Shown here: one piece after another, positions 1 to 6,367 of the stretch
Layout of the letters: each line of letters starts with the position of its first letter
Position numbering within the stretch: the first letter of the stretch is position 1
NCBI GenBank assembly: GCA_964486145.1
Contig: CAZAMT010000245.1
Location: 1-6,367, forward strand
DNA: 6,367 nucleotides
DNA from: CAZAMT01 sp964486145
Lineage (GTDB): Bacteria; Bacteroidota; Bacteroidia; Bacteroidales; JAAAOM01
Direction of reading: 5' to 3'
Position numbers and translations under genes: made by a program
The notes under the pieces: generated by a model
Told to the model about the DNA's origin: nothing
The model's database searches: none
The model's input: only the letters and a program-made list of their open reading frames with translations

Positions 1-168
1 TTTTTTTAAAGCAGGATCTTTTAAATGCATATATTTGAGACCTAACCCCACTTTCCTGGTTATAGTTTATACTGATGTTCTCCTGCGTGCCCAGTAAATG
101 TTTCATGGATTTTTTACATGACCCCTAATTTGAATGTTAATATTATATTCATAAAAACATTGATATAA
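1..168. other. Non-coding stretch left of the transposase scar
   Basis: No gene can be supported here. The window opens with a run of seven T followed by an imperfect inverted repeat (TTTAAAG at 5-11 against CTTTTAAA at 18-25). The T run could be the tail of a terminator belonging to a gene outside the window, but the stem that would show this is not visible. The remainder is AT-rich, with stops in all forward frames. One reverse-strand frame is open from 124 to the left edge, but nothing in it is recognisable. Confidence 0.4.
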
Positions 169-333
169 AAGGTAAATACAAGGTTGCTGGACACGAACCT
201 TGGCAAAAAAACAATATTTACCGACTACCATCATTGGACAACCGATGAGATAATCCTGGCTTACCATAGCCAATATATTATTGAGAATATTTCTCAGCTT
301 ACAGCGCAGGTTGTTACATTTTTATTTGACTGA
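169..333 (+). pseudogene. Remnant of an IS1634-like (IS4-type DDE) transposase
   Basis: The frame read from 169 is open between a stop at 166-168 and the TGA at 331-333 and has no ATG. It reads NTRLLDTNLGKK, then TIFTDYHHWTTDE, then IILAYHSQYIIE. I recognise this from memory as the LGK-x-(I/L)-(I/L)FTD..W..EEI..AYR.QY.(I/V)E block of IS1634-family transposases. There the AYRxQYxxE part corresponds to the Y(2)R(3)E(6)K signature and carries the catalytic Glu, here codon 283-285. After that Glu the usual (N/D)AFRQMK is missing; ISQLTAQ follows and the frame ends 15 codons later. The rest of the family protein, several hundred residues on the N-terminal side, is absent. It is therefore a decayed fragment with no expected activity. 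No terminal inverted repeats or target duplication could be identified. The assignment rests on one short block, so it is moderate. Confidence 0.55.
171..222. repeat. Two-tier inverted repeat inside the transposase remnant
   Basis: GGTAAATA (171-178) pairs with TATTTACC (215-222), and directly inside it CAAGGTT (179-185) pairs with AACCTTG (196-202). The result is 15 base pairs in two continuous blocks, with a 10-base loop and a one-sided 12-base bulge (203-214). The match is exact in both blocks. It overlaps the decayed transposase frame, so it could be chance or a leftover of the element; no known RNA family is recognised. Confidence 0.45.
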
Positions 334-577
334 TTACGTGTGTCTTATTGTTATAAAATTAGATGAGTAGAAAACCAGGGCCAGGTAGAAGTGCTATTGA
401 ATTATATTTACTTTTATTGGTTTATCATGTATTTTAACGGTTAGTTGTAAGATTTTTATCAAAAACTAGGTTTTATTTAGAAATTATTTTTTATATTTAG
501 CGCCTAATTACTAACAGCATTACTGTAAATTAAAATTTCTTATTTAGATTATTGGAATTAAAATAAATCTTACCATC
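334..577. other. AT-rich intergenic leader of the large gene
   Basis: This stretch must hold the promoter and 5' untranslated region of the gene at 578, but no convincing Bacteroidota promoter (TTTG near -33, TAnnTTTG near -7) is seen. The closest match to the -7 box is TATATTTA at 492-499, with the final G replaced by A and no TTTG at the proper distance. No riboswitch-like structure was recognised. The last 20 bases before the ATG are A/T-rich without a Shine-Dalgarno. A 24-codon ORF lies at 363-437 and is treated as doubtful. Confidence 0.5.
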
Positions 578-634
578 ATGAAGCCTTTAACAATCTTTTT
601 GTTTTTCATATTTCAAGTATTCATTTGTTTTGCT
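578..634 (+). other. Sec signal peptide (residues 1-19)
   Basis: The first 19 residues have a single Lys at position 2, then an almost unbroken hydrophobic core rich in Phe, Ile and Leu, and end in CFA before Gln20. Cleavage between Ala19 and Gln20 is the likely site, since an FA-Q junction is very common in Bacteroidota secreted proteins. Cys17 lies inside the signal, and there is no lipobox with a Cys at +1, so a lipoprotein is unlikely. Confidence 0.9.
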
Positions 635-3600
635 CAAAATTATAATGTTCCATATCAGGGGTATGATACCATTACCGCATGCTCTGGAATGGTTTATGAT
701 CATGCTGGTGCAGATAGCTCGTATCAATCAAATGCCAATGGCAAACTTGTAATTTTTCCATCGGATACTTCAAAATATATTAAATTAGCATTCACCGAAT
801 TTGATCTTGGATACTGTTGTGATTACTTAAATGTATATAACGGGGCATCAATAAATTACAATAAAAGGATATGGTCTTATTCAGGAAATGGGGCTACTGA
901 TACTGTTTTTTCATCTTCAGATGATGGAGCATTGTTACTGGAAATGATAACAGATGATGGTGATGGTGACGCTGGATTTGCTGCTTCCATATCCTGTTTA
1001 TCAGAACTACCGTCCAACGATTTGGAATTGAAATCTTTTAATGGATATTTTGGTGGCACAATAACTGCAGGACAACGTATAACCGTTAATTCGAATGTGG
1101 TAAATAAATCCGGAATGTTTGTTGATGTTAAATCGGAAATATTTTTATCCACAGATTCTTTAGTATCCAATGATGATAGATTGATTTTTGAAAGTGATCG
1201 CCAGCTAAGGCCATTTGATAATATACATACTTCGCAGTATGTTTCCATTCCAACGAAAACGCAAGGAGGGACCTATTATATTATTAAAAGATTGAAATCG
1301 GTTGATAATACAACGGAGAACAATTTGACTGATAATTCCAGATTCATTGAGGTATCGGTTAACCCGGGTCTTTATGATATTTCTATGGAGTTTGCACGTC
1401 AAAAGGAGGTGCTGAATGCTCCTGCAGACAACCTGGAGCTAATGATATACAATGAAGGGAATACGACTGTGGACACAGTGCCATATATGATTATGTTATC
1501 TAAGGATCCTGTTCTTGATGATAATGATTCTGTGATATATGAAGGAGTTGCTACCAATATTTGTCAGAATTGCGAAATATACAACAATTTAAAATTACAA
1601 CTCCCGTATATTCCCAGTAGTGACATTTATTACGTATTTATCAAAATTGATCCGGATGAATATTTAAATGAAACCAATACCGATAACAATTCTTTGTTTA
1701 GGCAAATGCTGGTTGTCAGAAGTGAAGCGGATTTAAGTATACTTTCATTTATTTCTTACAACCATCTCTATGCTCCGGGTTCTAAGGTAAGAATTAGTAA
1801 CCGGGTGAGCACCGAAACAGGGCCATACGAAGGTTTGGTTAAAATGAAAGTGTATTTGTCAGAAGATAAGGTTTTGGATAAAAATAACGATACATTGTGT
1901 TTTGATGATGAGGTGGAGGTATATCATGCGATTGGGGACATACCACTCTCATTGGACTCCAATTTAGCCTATGGGGATTACAATGCTTTTGTTGAAGTGA
2001 TGAATGTTTATGAAGAAGATGATATGCACCCGCAGAACAATATAGATACTGTCCAATTTACTGTTGGATCGCCAGCTTATGATTTTAAGTCATCTGTATT
2101 GTTTTTATATGAGGATGTATATCTTGCCGGACAGTATTTTTTCTTTTCACAAAATATTTTCAATTATGGAAACATATATGCAGAGGATATTTCGTACAGG
2201 CTATACCTGTCAGAAGATACCGTCATTAATGTAATTGATACGATTCTTTTAACAGGTAAAATACAAAAATCATTTCCCGGGCAATATGAAAATATCAAGG
2301 AATATGTTACATTTCCTGAGCAACTTAGCGGGGGGCCCTACTATTTACTATTTGAGATAGATGCAGATGATGATTTTAATGAAATTGACGAAAACAATAA
2401 TTTTGTTTATAAGCAGATCCAAATATTTGAGGAAATAGATGACTCCACTCCTGACATGGAAATCACAAATGTTATTTTTCAAAATGATACATTAAGGCAT
2501 TTTGAGGAGGTTTATTTTGATTTTGAATTTACAAATAATGGCGGTGTATTTACAAACAATATGGCTTATGGTATTTATGTATCATCTGATACTGTTCTCG
2601 ATAAGGATGATTATTTGATTCAAATGGTGGAATATTCAAAACAGGTTCCACCGAATGATACCCTACTTCATAGCCAGAGAATTACAATTCCGGATCAGCG
2701 TATTGGATATCAATACATTATCGTAAAGGCTGATGCATATAATTTAAACAATGAAACGGATGAAACCAACAATTACTATGCTGCCAAAGTGTACATAAAT
2801 CCGGAAATTCTGACCAGCCTGAGGCTTTATGATGATAATGGTGGCTCAGCACTTTACTTTGGCAATAACATGTATGAAAGAAATCACCGGGTGCGTTCCT
2901 ACAATGATCATTTCCCTGACAGTCTTATTTTTAATTACTATTTATCAGATGATAAAAAATTTACTTCAGCAGACAGGAAGTTTTTTTCAGATACTGTTGA
3001 TATCAGTTTAAATGCAAATTATTATGAAAAGGAAGTGTTAAGTTCCATGTTTATCCCGGATACTTTATCATTGGATTTTTACTACCTGGTAACCGAGGTT
3101 GTTGTACCAGATGGATACATGGATCCATACTTGAATAACAACTATTATTTTTCGCACCTGGCCATTATTGAACCCAACATTGACTATGAAATTTTCGGAT
3201 TTTCATCTCTTGATACTGTTATGCTGGCTGACGGGCAGGTGTACTTGTCGTTTGAAGTTAAAAATAACGGAGTTTCAAAAAGCATGGGAACCAATTATAA
3301 AATATATGCATCTGAGGATAGCAAATTTGATCCATTTGTGGATAATGTTGTGTATTCCGGATTGCTGAATCTGGATGCACAGAAAACGGCAAAATTTGAA
3401 AATATCCCGTTTCAAAACCTTGATAACTACTCTGGTTCAGTTCACTTATTTACCGTCTTGGATCCTGAAAATAAAGTAACAGAAGTTGATGAAACCAATA
3501 ATAAGGATTCACTTCGTTTAACCCTTCTCCCGTCTGGGGAAGATTATACCATATCAAACATTACCTTAAACCAGGACTCTGTTGTGGCTGGTCATCAAAT

Positions 3601-6310
3601 CTCAGGTAATTTCAGACTGAATAATATTGGGAACCGTTCATTCAGTGACCGGGTTAATGTTGGCATCTATTTATCCGCTGATTCTGTGCTGGATGAAGGT
3701 GATCGCTTCTTAAAGGCAGAAAATGAGTCTTCTGTTTATGCTGGAAGTTATGTAAATGAATATTTTTATGTGAGTACTGATCCTTCGCTAGCGTCAGGTA
3801 ATTATTATCTTTTATTCAAAGCTGATTATGAAAATAAGATTGAAGAATTAAGAGAAACAAATAACCTGGGTAATAGTATTGTTAAAGTAGCTGAAACGGT
3901 TGTTGATATTGCAATCGATAGTATATCAATGAATTCCTATGAAGCAGTTTCCGGACATTATTTGCTATTCAATACTCATGTAAAAAATTATGGAAATCAT
4001 ACATCTGATGATACCAGAGTCAAAGTATACCTTTCCGCCGATGATGATTTTAATAAAATAGAAGATGCATATCTGGGAGAACAATTTATAGGATATTTGT
4101 CACCTTCCAGTATGATGACAACAACAGTATCTTTGGAGATACCTGAAGGATTTGATACCGGTAATTATGTTGTATTTGTTGAATTAGAACCCAATGAGGA
4201 TACAGATGAATCAAATAATATCGCACAAATGTCCATTACTCTGACCGAACCAAGAATGGATGGTGCCATTTCCTTTGAGGATGATTCAATAGCGTTGTAC
4301 AAAGGTGATTATCAAACGGTATATGTTACATTAACCAATTATGGAAATATCGGTACGAATGAATTTACCATGGAATATTTCTTATCAGTAGATACCCTGT
4401 TAACATCAGAAGATTCTTTACTAAGAGATTACCATAGTTATCATTTGCCTGAACCGGGAACCAGTAAAGATATTACCAATTCCATTCAACTGAGTGACAA
4501 CTATGATGAGGGGCAATATTATTTAATTGTAAAATTACAGGTGAATGGGATGAGAGAAGACATGAATTTAACGAACAATGTTGCTTATCAAAAAGTGTGG
4601 ATATACAATAGTGGATATGATTTCAGAGTTGAACCTTCCATTACCTATGATTATGTGCTTGATCCCAATCAGTGGATGGAACTGGGTTGTTATGTATATA
4701 ATGATGGGAATCGTTCAAATAGCACGGAAGTTCACTATTTCTTGTCATCCGACAGCATTTATGATACCAGTGATAATTACCTGGGAAATGATTATACCTA
4801 TTCGCTTTCAAGGGGTTCATCCTCCTACGAAAGTATGTCGTATTATTTAGGTGGCAATTATTTTGGCAATTATTATGTACTTTATGTGGTGGACAGGTAT
4901 CAACATATTTCAGAAATTAATGAAATAAATAATGTTGCTGCTGTTCCGGTATCCATTGGTTCTGATACAATTGGCTCTCCTACTGAGACAGATTATTTTT
5001 TCCGTAATCCGGTAGCAGGTTTTGCAGCACATCCTGATTTTCCGGATACACTGTATTTTCATTACACGTTGAAACGCACCCAACCTGTGGAAGAACCTGT
5101 TTTAGTAGAAATTTACAATTCCAGAGATACAATGTCTTATGATTACTCCGATTTGGTTGGGTTGGATTCTGCGATTAACTGGTTTAACAATCAACATTAT
5201 TACGGGGATTATATTTTAAGAGAAAAAAGCGAATTAAAACCATATATAATTTTTAGAATACTAAATGATGATGATATCGGTTCAAACAATGTGCACGTTT
5301 ATAGAATTGATACCAATATTGATGAACCGGAATATTTTGATTTAGAACTACTTTCAATAGCACTTAACAATAACACAACTGTCCCGGGAGGACTGATGAC
5401 AAATGAGTTTAGTCTTAAAAATACCGGCAATATCAATACATATTCAACCGATGTGGGTTTTTATCTGTCAAAGGATACCGTTTATGATAATCATGACATA
5501 AACCTGGGTGATTATAAATTTCCATTCATGGAACCCGGGGATTCGTTATTTGGGGTAAAGTCATTTATCATCCCTGAGTCCATTGACACAGGATTGTATA
5601 ATATCATAGTTTTTGCAGATTATCAAAACAGGTTTTTCGAATCATTCGAAAACAATAATCTATTGCATAAAACAATCTATATTAAAGAAAGCCTCAATGT
5701 AAACATCGGAATAAACATCCATTTGCACAATTATCGAATGCATCCTGATTCAAGTATTTCATATAGTGGAATAATAACAAACCATGGTGATTATCAGTTT
5801 TCTGATGCCGCATTCAATATTTATTTATCGTTTGATTCATTAAAAGATGAGCACGATATATTTCTGGATTCCATAAGCTTAAGCACCATTCAAGCCTATG
5901 ATTCGATAGCATTGGGTGAATCAGTACCATTACCTGCTAATATTCCAGTAGGAGATTATTACTTAATATTTGCAGTTGTTGATAAACAACAGTTGCAAAT
6001 ACTTCCGGGAGAAAGTACGAAAAGTTTACCCATAACGATAAACAATTCGGTAGGAATGGTGACACCGGATGATGCAGGTGTGGTGATAATATATCCGAAT
6101 CCTGTGCATGACAATTTATATCTTAAGTTAGGCGGGCGATGGAATTTATTATATTTATATACGCAACACGGCCAGCTTGTTATGAATCTTCGAATTCACA
6201 ATACATTGGAACAAATACCTGTTGATATGCTATTACCCGGAGTTTATTTCATGAAATTACTTCATGAGGAATCAGGAAATTATATTATCAAAAAGGTTGT
6301 TAAACAATAA
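578..6310 (+). CDS. Giant T9SS-exported surface protein: signal peptide, CUB-like domain, 14 CARDB-like repeats, type A sorting domain
   Basis: The product has 1910 residues. Seen in order: a signal peptide (1-19), a CUB-like domain (about 30-140), fourteen CARDB-like repeats (about 147-1822) and a Por-secretion-type sorting domain (about 1836-1910). The start is fixed by the signal peptide beginning at this ATG; the next in-frame Met is residue 38, past the signal. No Shine-Dalgarno is present, only an A-rich tract at about 560-567, which is normal for Bacteroidota. From family knowledge, the protein should cross the inner membrane by Sec and the outer membrane by T9SS, lose its sorting domain and be attached to the surface or released. 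No hydrolase, protease or other catalytic motif is visible. The inferred role is an adhesin or spacer rod, with the CUB domain as a possible binding tip. Its ligand is unknown. No other gene is complete in the window, so an operon is not indicated. Domain layout is confident; biological function is not. Confidence 0.95.
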   Translation: MKPLTIFLFFIFQVFICFAQNYNVPYQGYDTITACSGMVYDHAGADSSYQSNANGKLVIFPSDTSKYIKLAFTEFDLGYCCDYLNVYNGASINYNKRIWSYSGNGATDTVFSSSDDGALLLEMITDDGDGDAGFAASISCLSELPSNDLELKSFNGYFGGTITAGQRITVNSNVVNKSGMFVDVKSEIFLSTDSLVSNDDRLIFESDRQLRPFDNIHTSQYVSIPTKTQGGTYYIIKRLKSVDNTTENNLTDNSRFIEVSVNPGLYDISMEFARQKEVLNAPADNLELMIYNEGNTTVDTVPYMIMLSKDPVLDDNDSVIYEGVATNICQNCEIYNNLKLQLPYIPSSDIYYVFIKIDPDEYLNETNTDNNSLFRQMLVVRSEADLSILSFISYNHLYAPGSKVRISNRVSTETGPYEGLVKMKVYLSEDKVLDKNNDTLCFDDEVEVYHAIGDIPLSLDSNLAYGDYNAFVEVMNVYEEDDMHPQNNIDTVQFTVGSPAYDFKSSVLFLYEDVYLAGQYFFFSQNIFNYGNIYAEDISYRLYLSEDTVINVIDTILLTGKIQKSFPGQYENIKEYVTFPEQLSGGPYYLLFEIDADDDFNEIDENNNFVYKQIQIFEEIDDSTPDMEITNVIFQNDTLRHFEEVYFDFEFTNNGGVFTNNMAYGIYVSSDTVLDKDDYLIQMVEYSKQVPPNDTLLHSQRITIPDQRIGYQYIIVKADAYNLNNETDETNNYYAAKVYINPEILTSLRLYDDNGGSALYFGNNMYERNHRVRSYNDHFPDSLIFNYYLSDDKKFTSADRKFFSDTVDISLNANYYEKEVLSSMFIPDTLSLDFYYLVTEVVVPDGYMDPYLNNNYYFSHLAIIEPNIDYEIFGFSSLDTVMLADGQVYLSFEVKNNGVSKSMGTNYKIYASEDSKFDPFVDNVVYSGLLNLDAQKTAKFENIPFQNLDNYSGSVHLFTVLDPENKVTEVDETNNKDSLRLTLLPSGEDYTISNITLNQDSVVAGHQISGNFRLNNIGNRSFSDRVNVGIYLSADSVLDEGDRFLKAENESSVYAGSYVNEYFYVSTDPSLASGNYYLLFKADYENKIEELRETNNLGNSIVKVAETVVDIAIDSISMNSYEAVSGHYLLFNTHVKNYGNHTSDDTRVKVYLSADDDFNKIEDAYLGEQFIGYLSPSSMMTTTVSLEIPEGFDTGNYVVFVELEPNEDTDESNNIAQMSITLTEPRMDGAISFEDDSIALYKGDYQTVYVTLTNYGNIGTNEFTMEYFLSVDTLLTSEDSLLRDYHSYHLPEPGTSKDITNSIQLSDNYDEGQYYLIVKLQVNGMREDMNLTNNVAYQKVWIYNSGYDFRVEPSITYDYVLDPNQWMELGCYVYNDGNRSNSTEVHYFLSSDSIYDTSDNYLGNDYTYSLSRGSSSYESMSYYLGGNYFGNYYVLYVVDRYQHISEINEINNVAAVPVSIGSDTIGSPTETDYFFRNPVAGFAAHPDFPDTLYFHYTLKRTQPVEEPVLVEIYNSRDTMSYDYSDLVGLDSAINWFNNQHYYGDYILREKSELKPYIIFRILNDDDIGSNNVHVYRIDTNIDEPEYFDLELLSIALNNNTTVPGGLMTNEFSLKNTGNINTYSTDVGFYLSKDTVYDNHDINLGDYKFPFMEPGDSLFGVKSFIIPESIDTGLYNIIVFADYQNRFFESFENNNLLHKTIYIKESLNVNIGINIHLHNYRMHPDSSISYSGIITNHGDYQFSDAAFNIYLSFDSLKDEHDIFLDSISLSTIQAYDSIALGESVPLPANIPVGDYYLIFAVVDKQQLQILPGESTKSLPITINNSVGMVTPDDAGVVIIYPNPVHDNLYLKLGGRWNLLYLYTQHGQLVMNLRIHNTLEQIPVDMLLPGVYFMKLLHEESGNYIIKKVVKQ
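665..997 (+). other. CUB-like domain (residues about 30-140)
   Basis: The segment opens with TACSG (34-37 for ACSG) and has an aromatic-hydrophobic core including AFTEFDL (71-77) and CDYLNVYNG (81-89). It closes with GFAASISC (133-140). This is the bacterial CUB layout, in which an early Cys (C35) and a terminal Cys (C140) probably form a disulfide. An acidic loop DDGDGD (126-131) sits where calcium-binding CUB domains place a ligand Asp, and Asp82 matches another ligand position. The Glu expected after FDL is Gly78, so calcium binding is only possible, not shown. CUB domains commonly bind proteins or glycans and are often added to secreted Bacteroidota proteins. The nearby vicinal pair C80-C81 is unusual. 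Being at the end opposite the sorting domain, it may be the distal, ligand-contacting part. Confidence 0.8.
1016..6043 (+). repeat. Array of 14 CARDB-like Ig-fold repeats (residues about 147-1822)
   Basis: Each unit follows one scheme: a start such as (Y/V)D(I/F), a VKNYGN-like strand, a YLS-x-D motif followed by an acidic loop and often a second D, an IP turn, a G-x-YYL strand, and a closing ETNN-like motif. The YLS-x-D motif begins at residues 188, 305, 425, 542, 666, 787, 909, 1030, 1150, 1267, 1387, 1512 (degenerate), 1628 and 1748, a step of 116-125 residues. Approximate unit starts are 147, 266, 384, 501, 625, 743, 867, 988, 1109, 1226, 1346, 1463, 1586 and 1706. Units 8 and 9 are the most canonical. 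The repeats are well diverged in protein and show no long identical DNA tracts by eye, so the array is old rather than freshly amplified. CARDB domains are known as beta-sandwich adhesion or spacer modules. Fourteen in line suggest an extended stalk; a calculated structure would settle the exact boundaries. Confidence 0.88.
4964..5317 (+). other. Degenerate 12th repeat of the array (residues about 1463-1580)
   Basis: This unit occupies exactly one repeat length but has lost most consensus positions. IYNSRD (1512-1517) stands where YLS-x-D should be, and the VKNYGN strand is replaced by DTLYFHYTLKR (1490-1500). The ETNN end is reduced to DDDIGSNN (1564-1571). The NH-rich segment around 1534-1545 (NWFNNQHYYGDY) matches the position of the G-x-YYL strand only loosely. 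It may be a diverged CARDB domain or a different beta-sandwich with a distinct job such as binding. The reading frame is intact, so it is not damage at DNA level. Confidence 0.5.
6083..6307 (+). other. T9SS type A C-terminal sorting domain (residues about 1836-1910)
   Basis: The domain begins with VIIYPNPVHDNLYLKL (YPNP at 1839-1842) and continues with a strand ending in HGQLV (1864-1868). It then has LLPGVYFMKL (1885-1894) and ends in a basic KKVVKQ (1905-1910). These are the hallmark blocks of the Por secretion system tail (TIGR04183-type): YPNP, Gly-x-x-V, L-x-x-G-x-Y and a final K-x-x-K. The length of about 75 residues is typical. In characterised cases it is recognised by the outer-membrane T9SS translocon and removed by the PorU sortase, with the mature protein linked to anionic lipopolysaccharide. 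This domain is the strongest taxonomic marker in the window. Confidence 0.93.
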
Positions 6311-6338
6311 ATAACTTAGAAATTGAAGAAACCAAAAC

Positions 6339-6356
6339 AACTCCAAAAGCGGAGTT
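6339..6356 (+). repeat. Short inverted repeat overlapping the terminator arm
   Basis: AACTCC (6339-6344) and GGAGTT (6351-6356) are perfect complements separated by AAAAGC, giving a six-pair stem. The right arm is also part of the presumed terminator stem, so the two structures would exclude each other. No T-run follows this smaller hairpin, so on its own it is not a terminator. Confidence 0.6.
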
Positions 6357-6367
6357 CCGGACATCGG
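6345..6367 (+). terminator. Probable intrinsic terminator, cut by the window edge
   Basis: The sequence AAAAGCGGAGTTCCG (6345-6359), a GACAT loop (6360-6364) and CGG (6365-6367) form the left arm, loop and first three paired bases of a hairpin. Bacteroidota terminators often have this form: A-run, GC-rich stem, short loop, complementary stem, T-run. If the bases after the edge read AACTCCGCTTTT, the stem would be 15 pairs and the A-run would pair with the T-run, giving a terminator usable from both directions. It lies 35 bases after the stop of the large gene. Only three pairs can be verified here, so completion is inference. Confidence 0.5.

Noticed and set aside
5..25. Inverted repeat near the left edge as a terminator or element end
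   Set aside because: The arms are AT-only apart from one G-C pair and imperfect, so they are not distinguishable from base composition.
1..124. Reverse-strand frame open from 124 to the left edge, with a possible Met at 106 (MKHLLGTQENISINY...)
   Set aside because: About 41 codons without a stop, no recognisable family and no clear start signal. It could be the start of a gene continuing outside the window, but there is too little to call.
363..437. 24-codon ORF beginning MSRKPGPGRSAIE and ending in a hydrophobic LYLLLLVYHVF
   Set aside because: It has no ribosome binding site or recognisable homologue, and such short ORFs are expected by chance. It might be another mobile-element fragment or a small membrane peptide, but the sequence alone does not support either.
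492..499. TATATTTA as a Bacteroidota -7 promoter box
   Set aside because: One mismatch to TAnnTTTG at a position that is usually conserved, in very AT-rich DNA, and no TTTG at the -33 distance.
877..1402. Two reverse-strand ORFs (877-1248 and 1205-1402)
   Set aside because: They lie entirely inside the large gene, whose frame is supported by domains and repeats; their translations show no domain, so they are antisense shadows.
2829..4850. Three forward ORFs in another frame (2829-3011, 3168-3368, 4578-4850)
   Set aside because: They overlap conserved repeat-coding sequence in the main frame and have no features of their own.
1016..6043. Possible CRISPR array or recent tandem DNA duplication
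   Set aside because: The periodicity is at protein level (about 350-375 bases per unit) with strong nucleotide divergence; there are no short identical repeats with spacers.

Overview
The window is AT-rich and looks like a chromosome segment of a Bacteroidota bacterium. The evidence is one very long secreted protein that ends in a type IX secretion system (T9SS) C-terminal sorting domain, an export route restricted to that phylum and close relatives. It also has no Shine-Dalgarno sequence and an A/T-rich leader before the start codon, as is usual there. The genus cannot be told from the sequence.

Layout: positions 1-168 hold no gene I can support. Positions 169-333 encode a short open fragment that resembles the catalytic C-terminal part of an IS1634-type (IS4-like DDE) transposase. 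It has no start codon and the resemblance stops just after the presumed catalytic glutamate, so I read it as an insertion-sequence scar. Positions 334-577 are AT-rich intergenic DNA with only a doubtful 24-codon ORF. Positions 578-6310 are a single 1910-residue gene. Positions 6311-6367 are 3' flank containing the left arm of what looks like an intrinsic terminator, cut by the window edge.

The large protein has a signal peptide, a CUB-like domain, then fourteen consecutive units of about 120 residues with the pattern of CARDB-type Ig-like domains (periodic YLS-x-D and ETNN motifs), then a T9SS type A sorting domain. No enzymatic domain is visible. I infer a surface-anchored rod or adhesin, with the CUB domain held away from the cell by the repeat array. 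One repeat (number 12) is strongly degenerate but keeps the spacing. The gene appears to be transcribed alone: it follows a gene-poor stretch and precedes a probable terminator.
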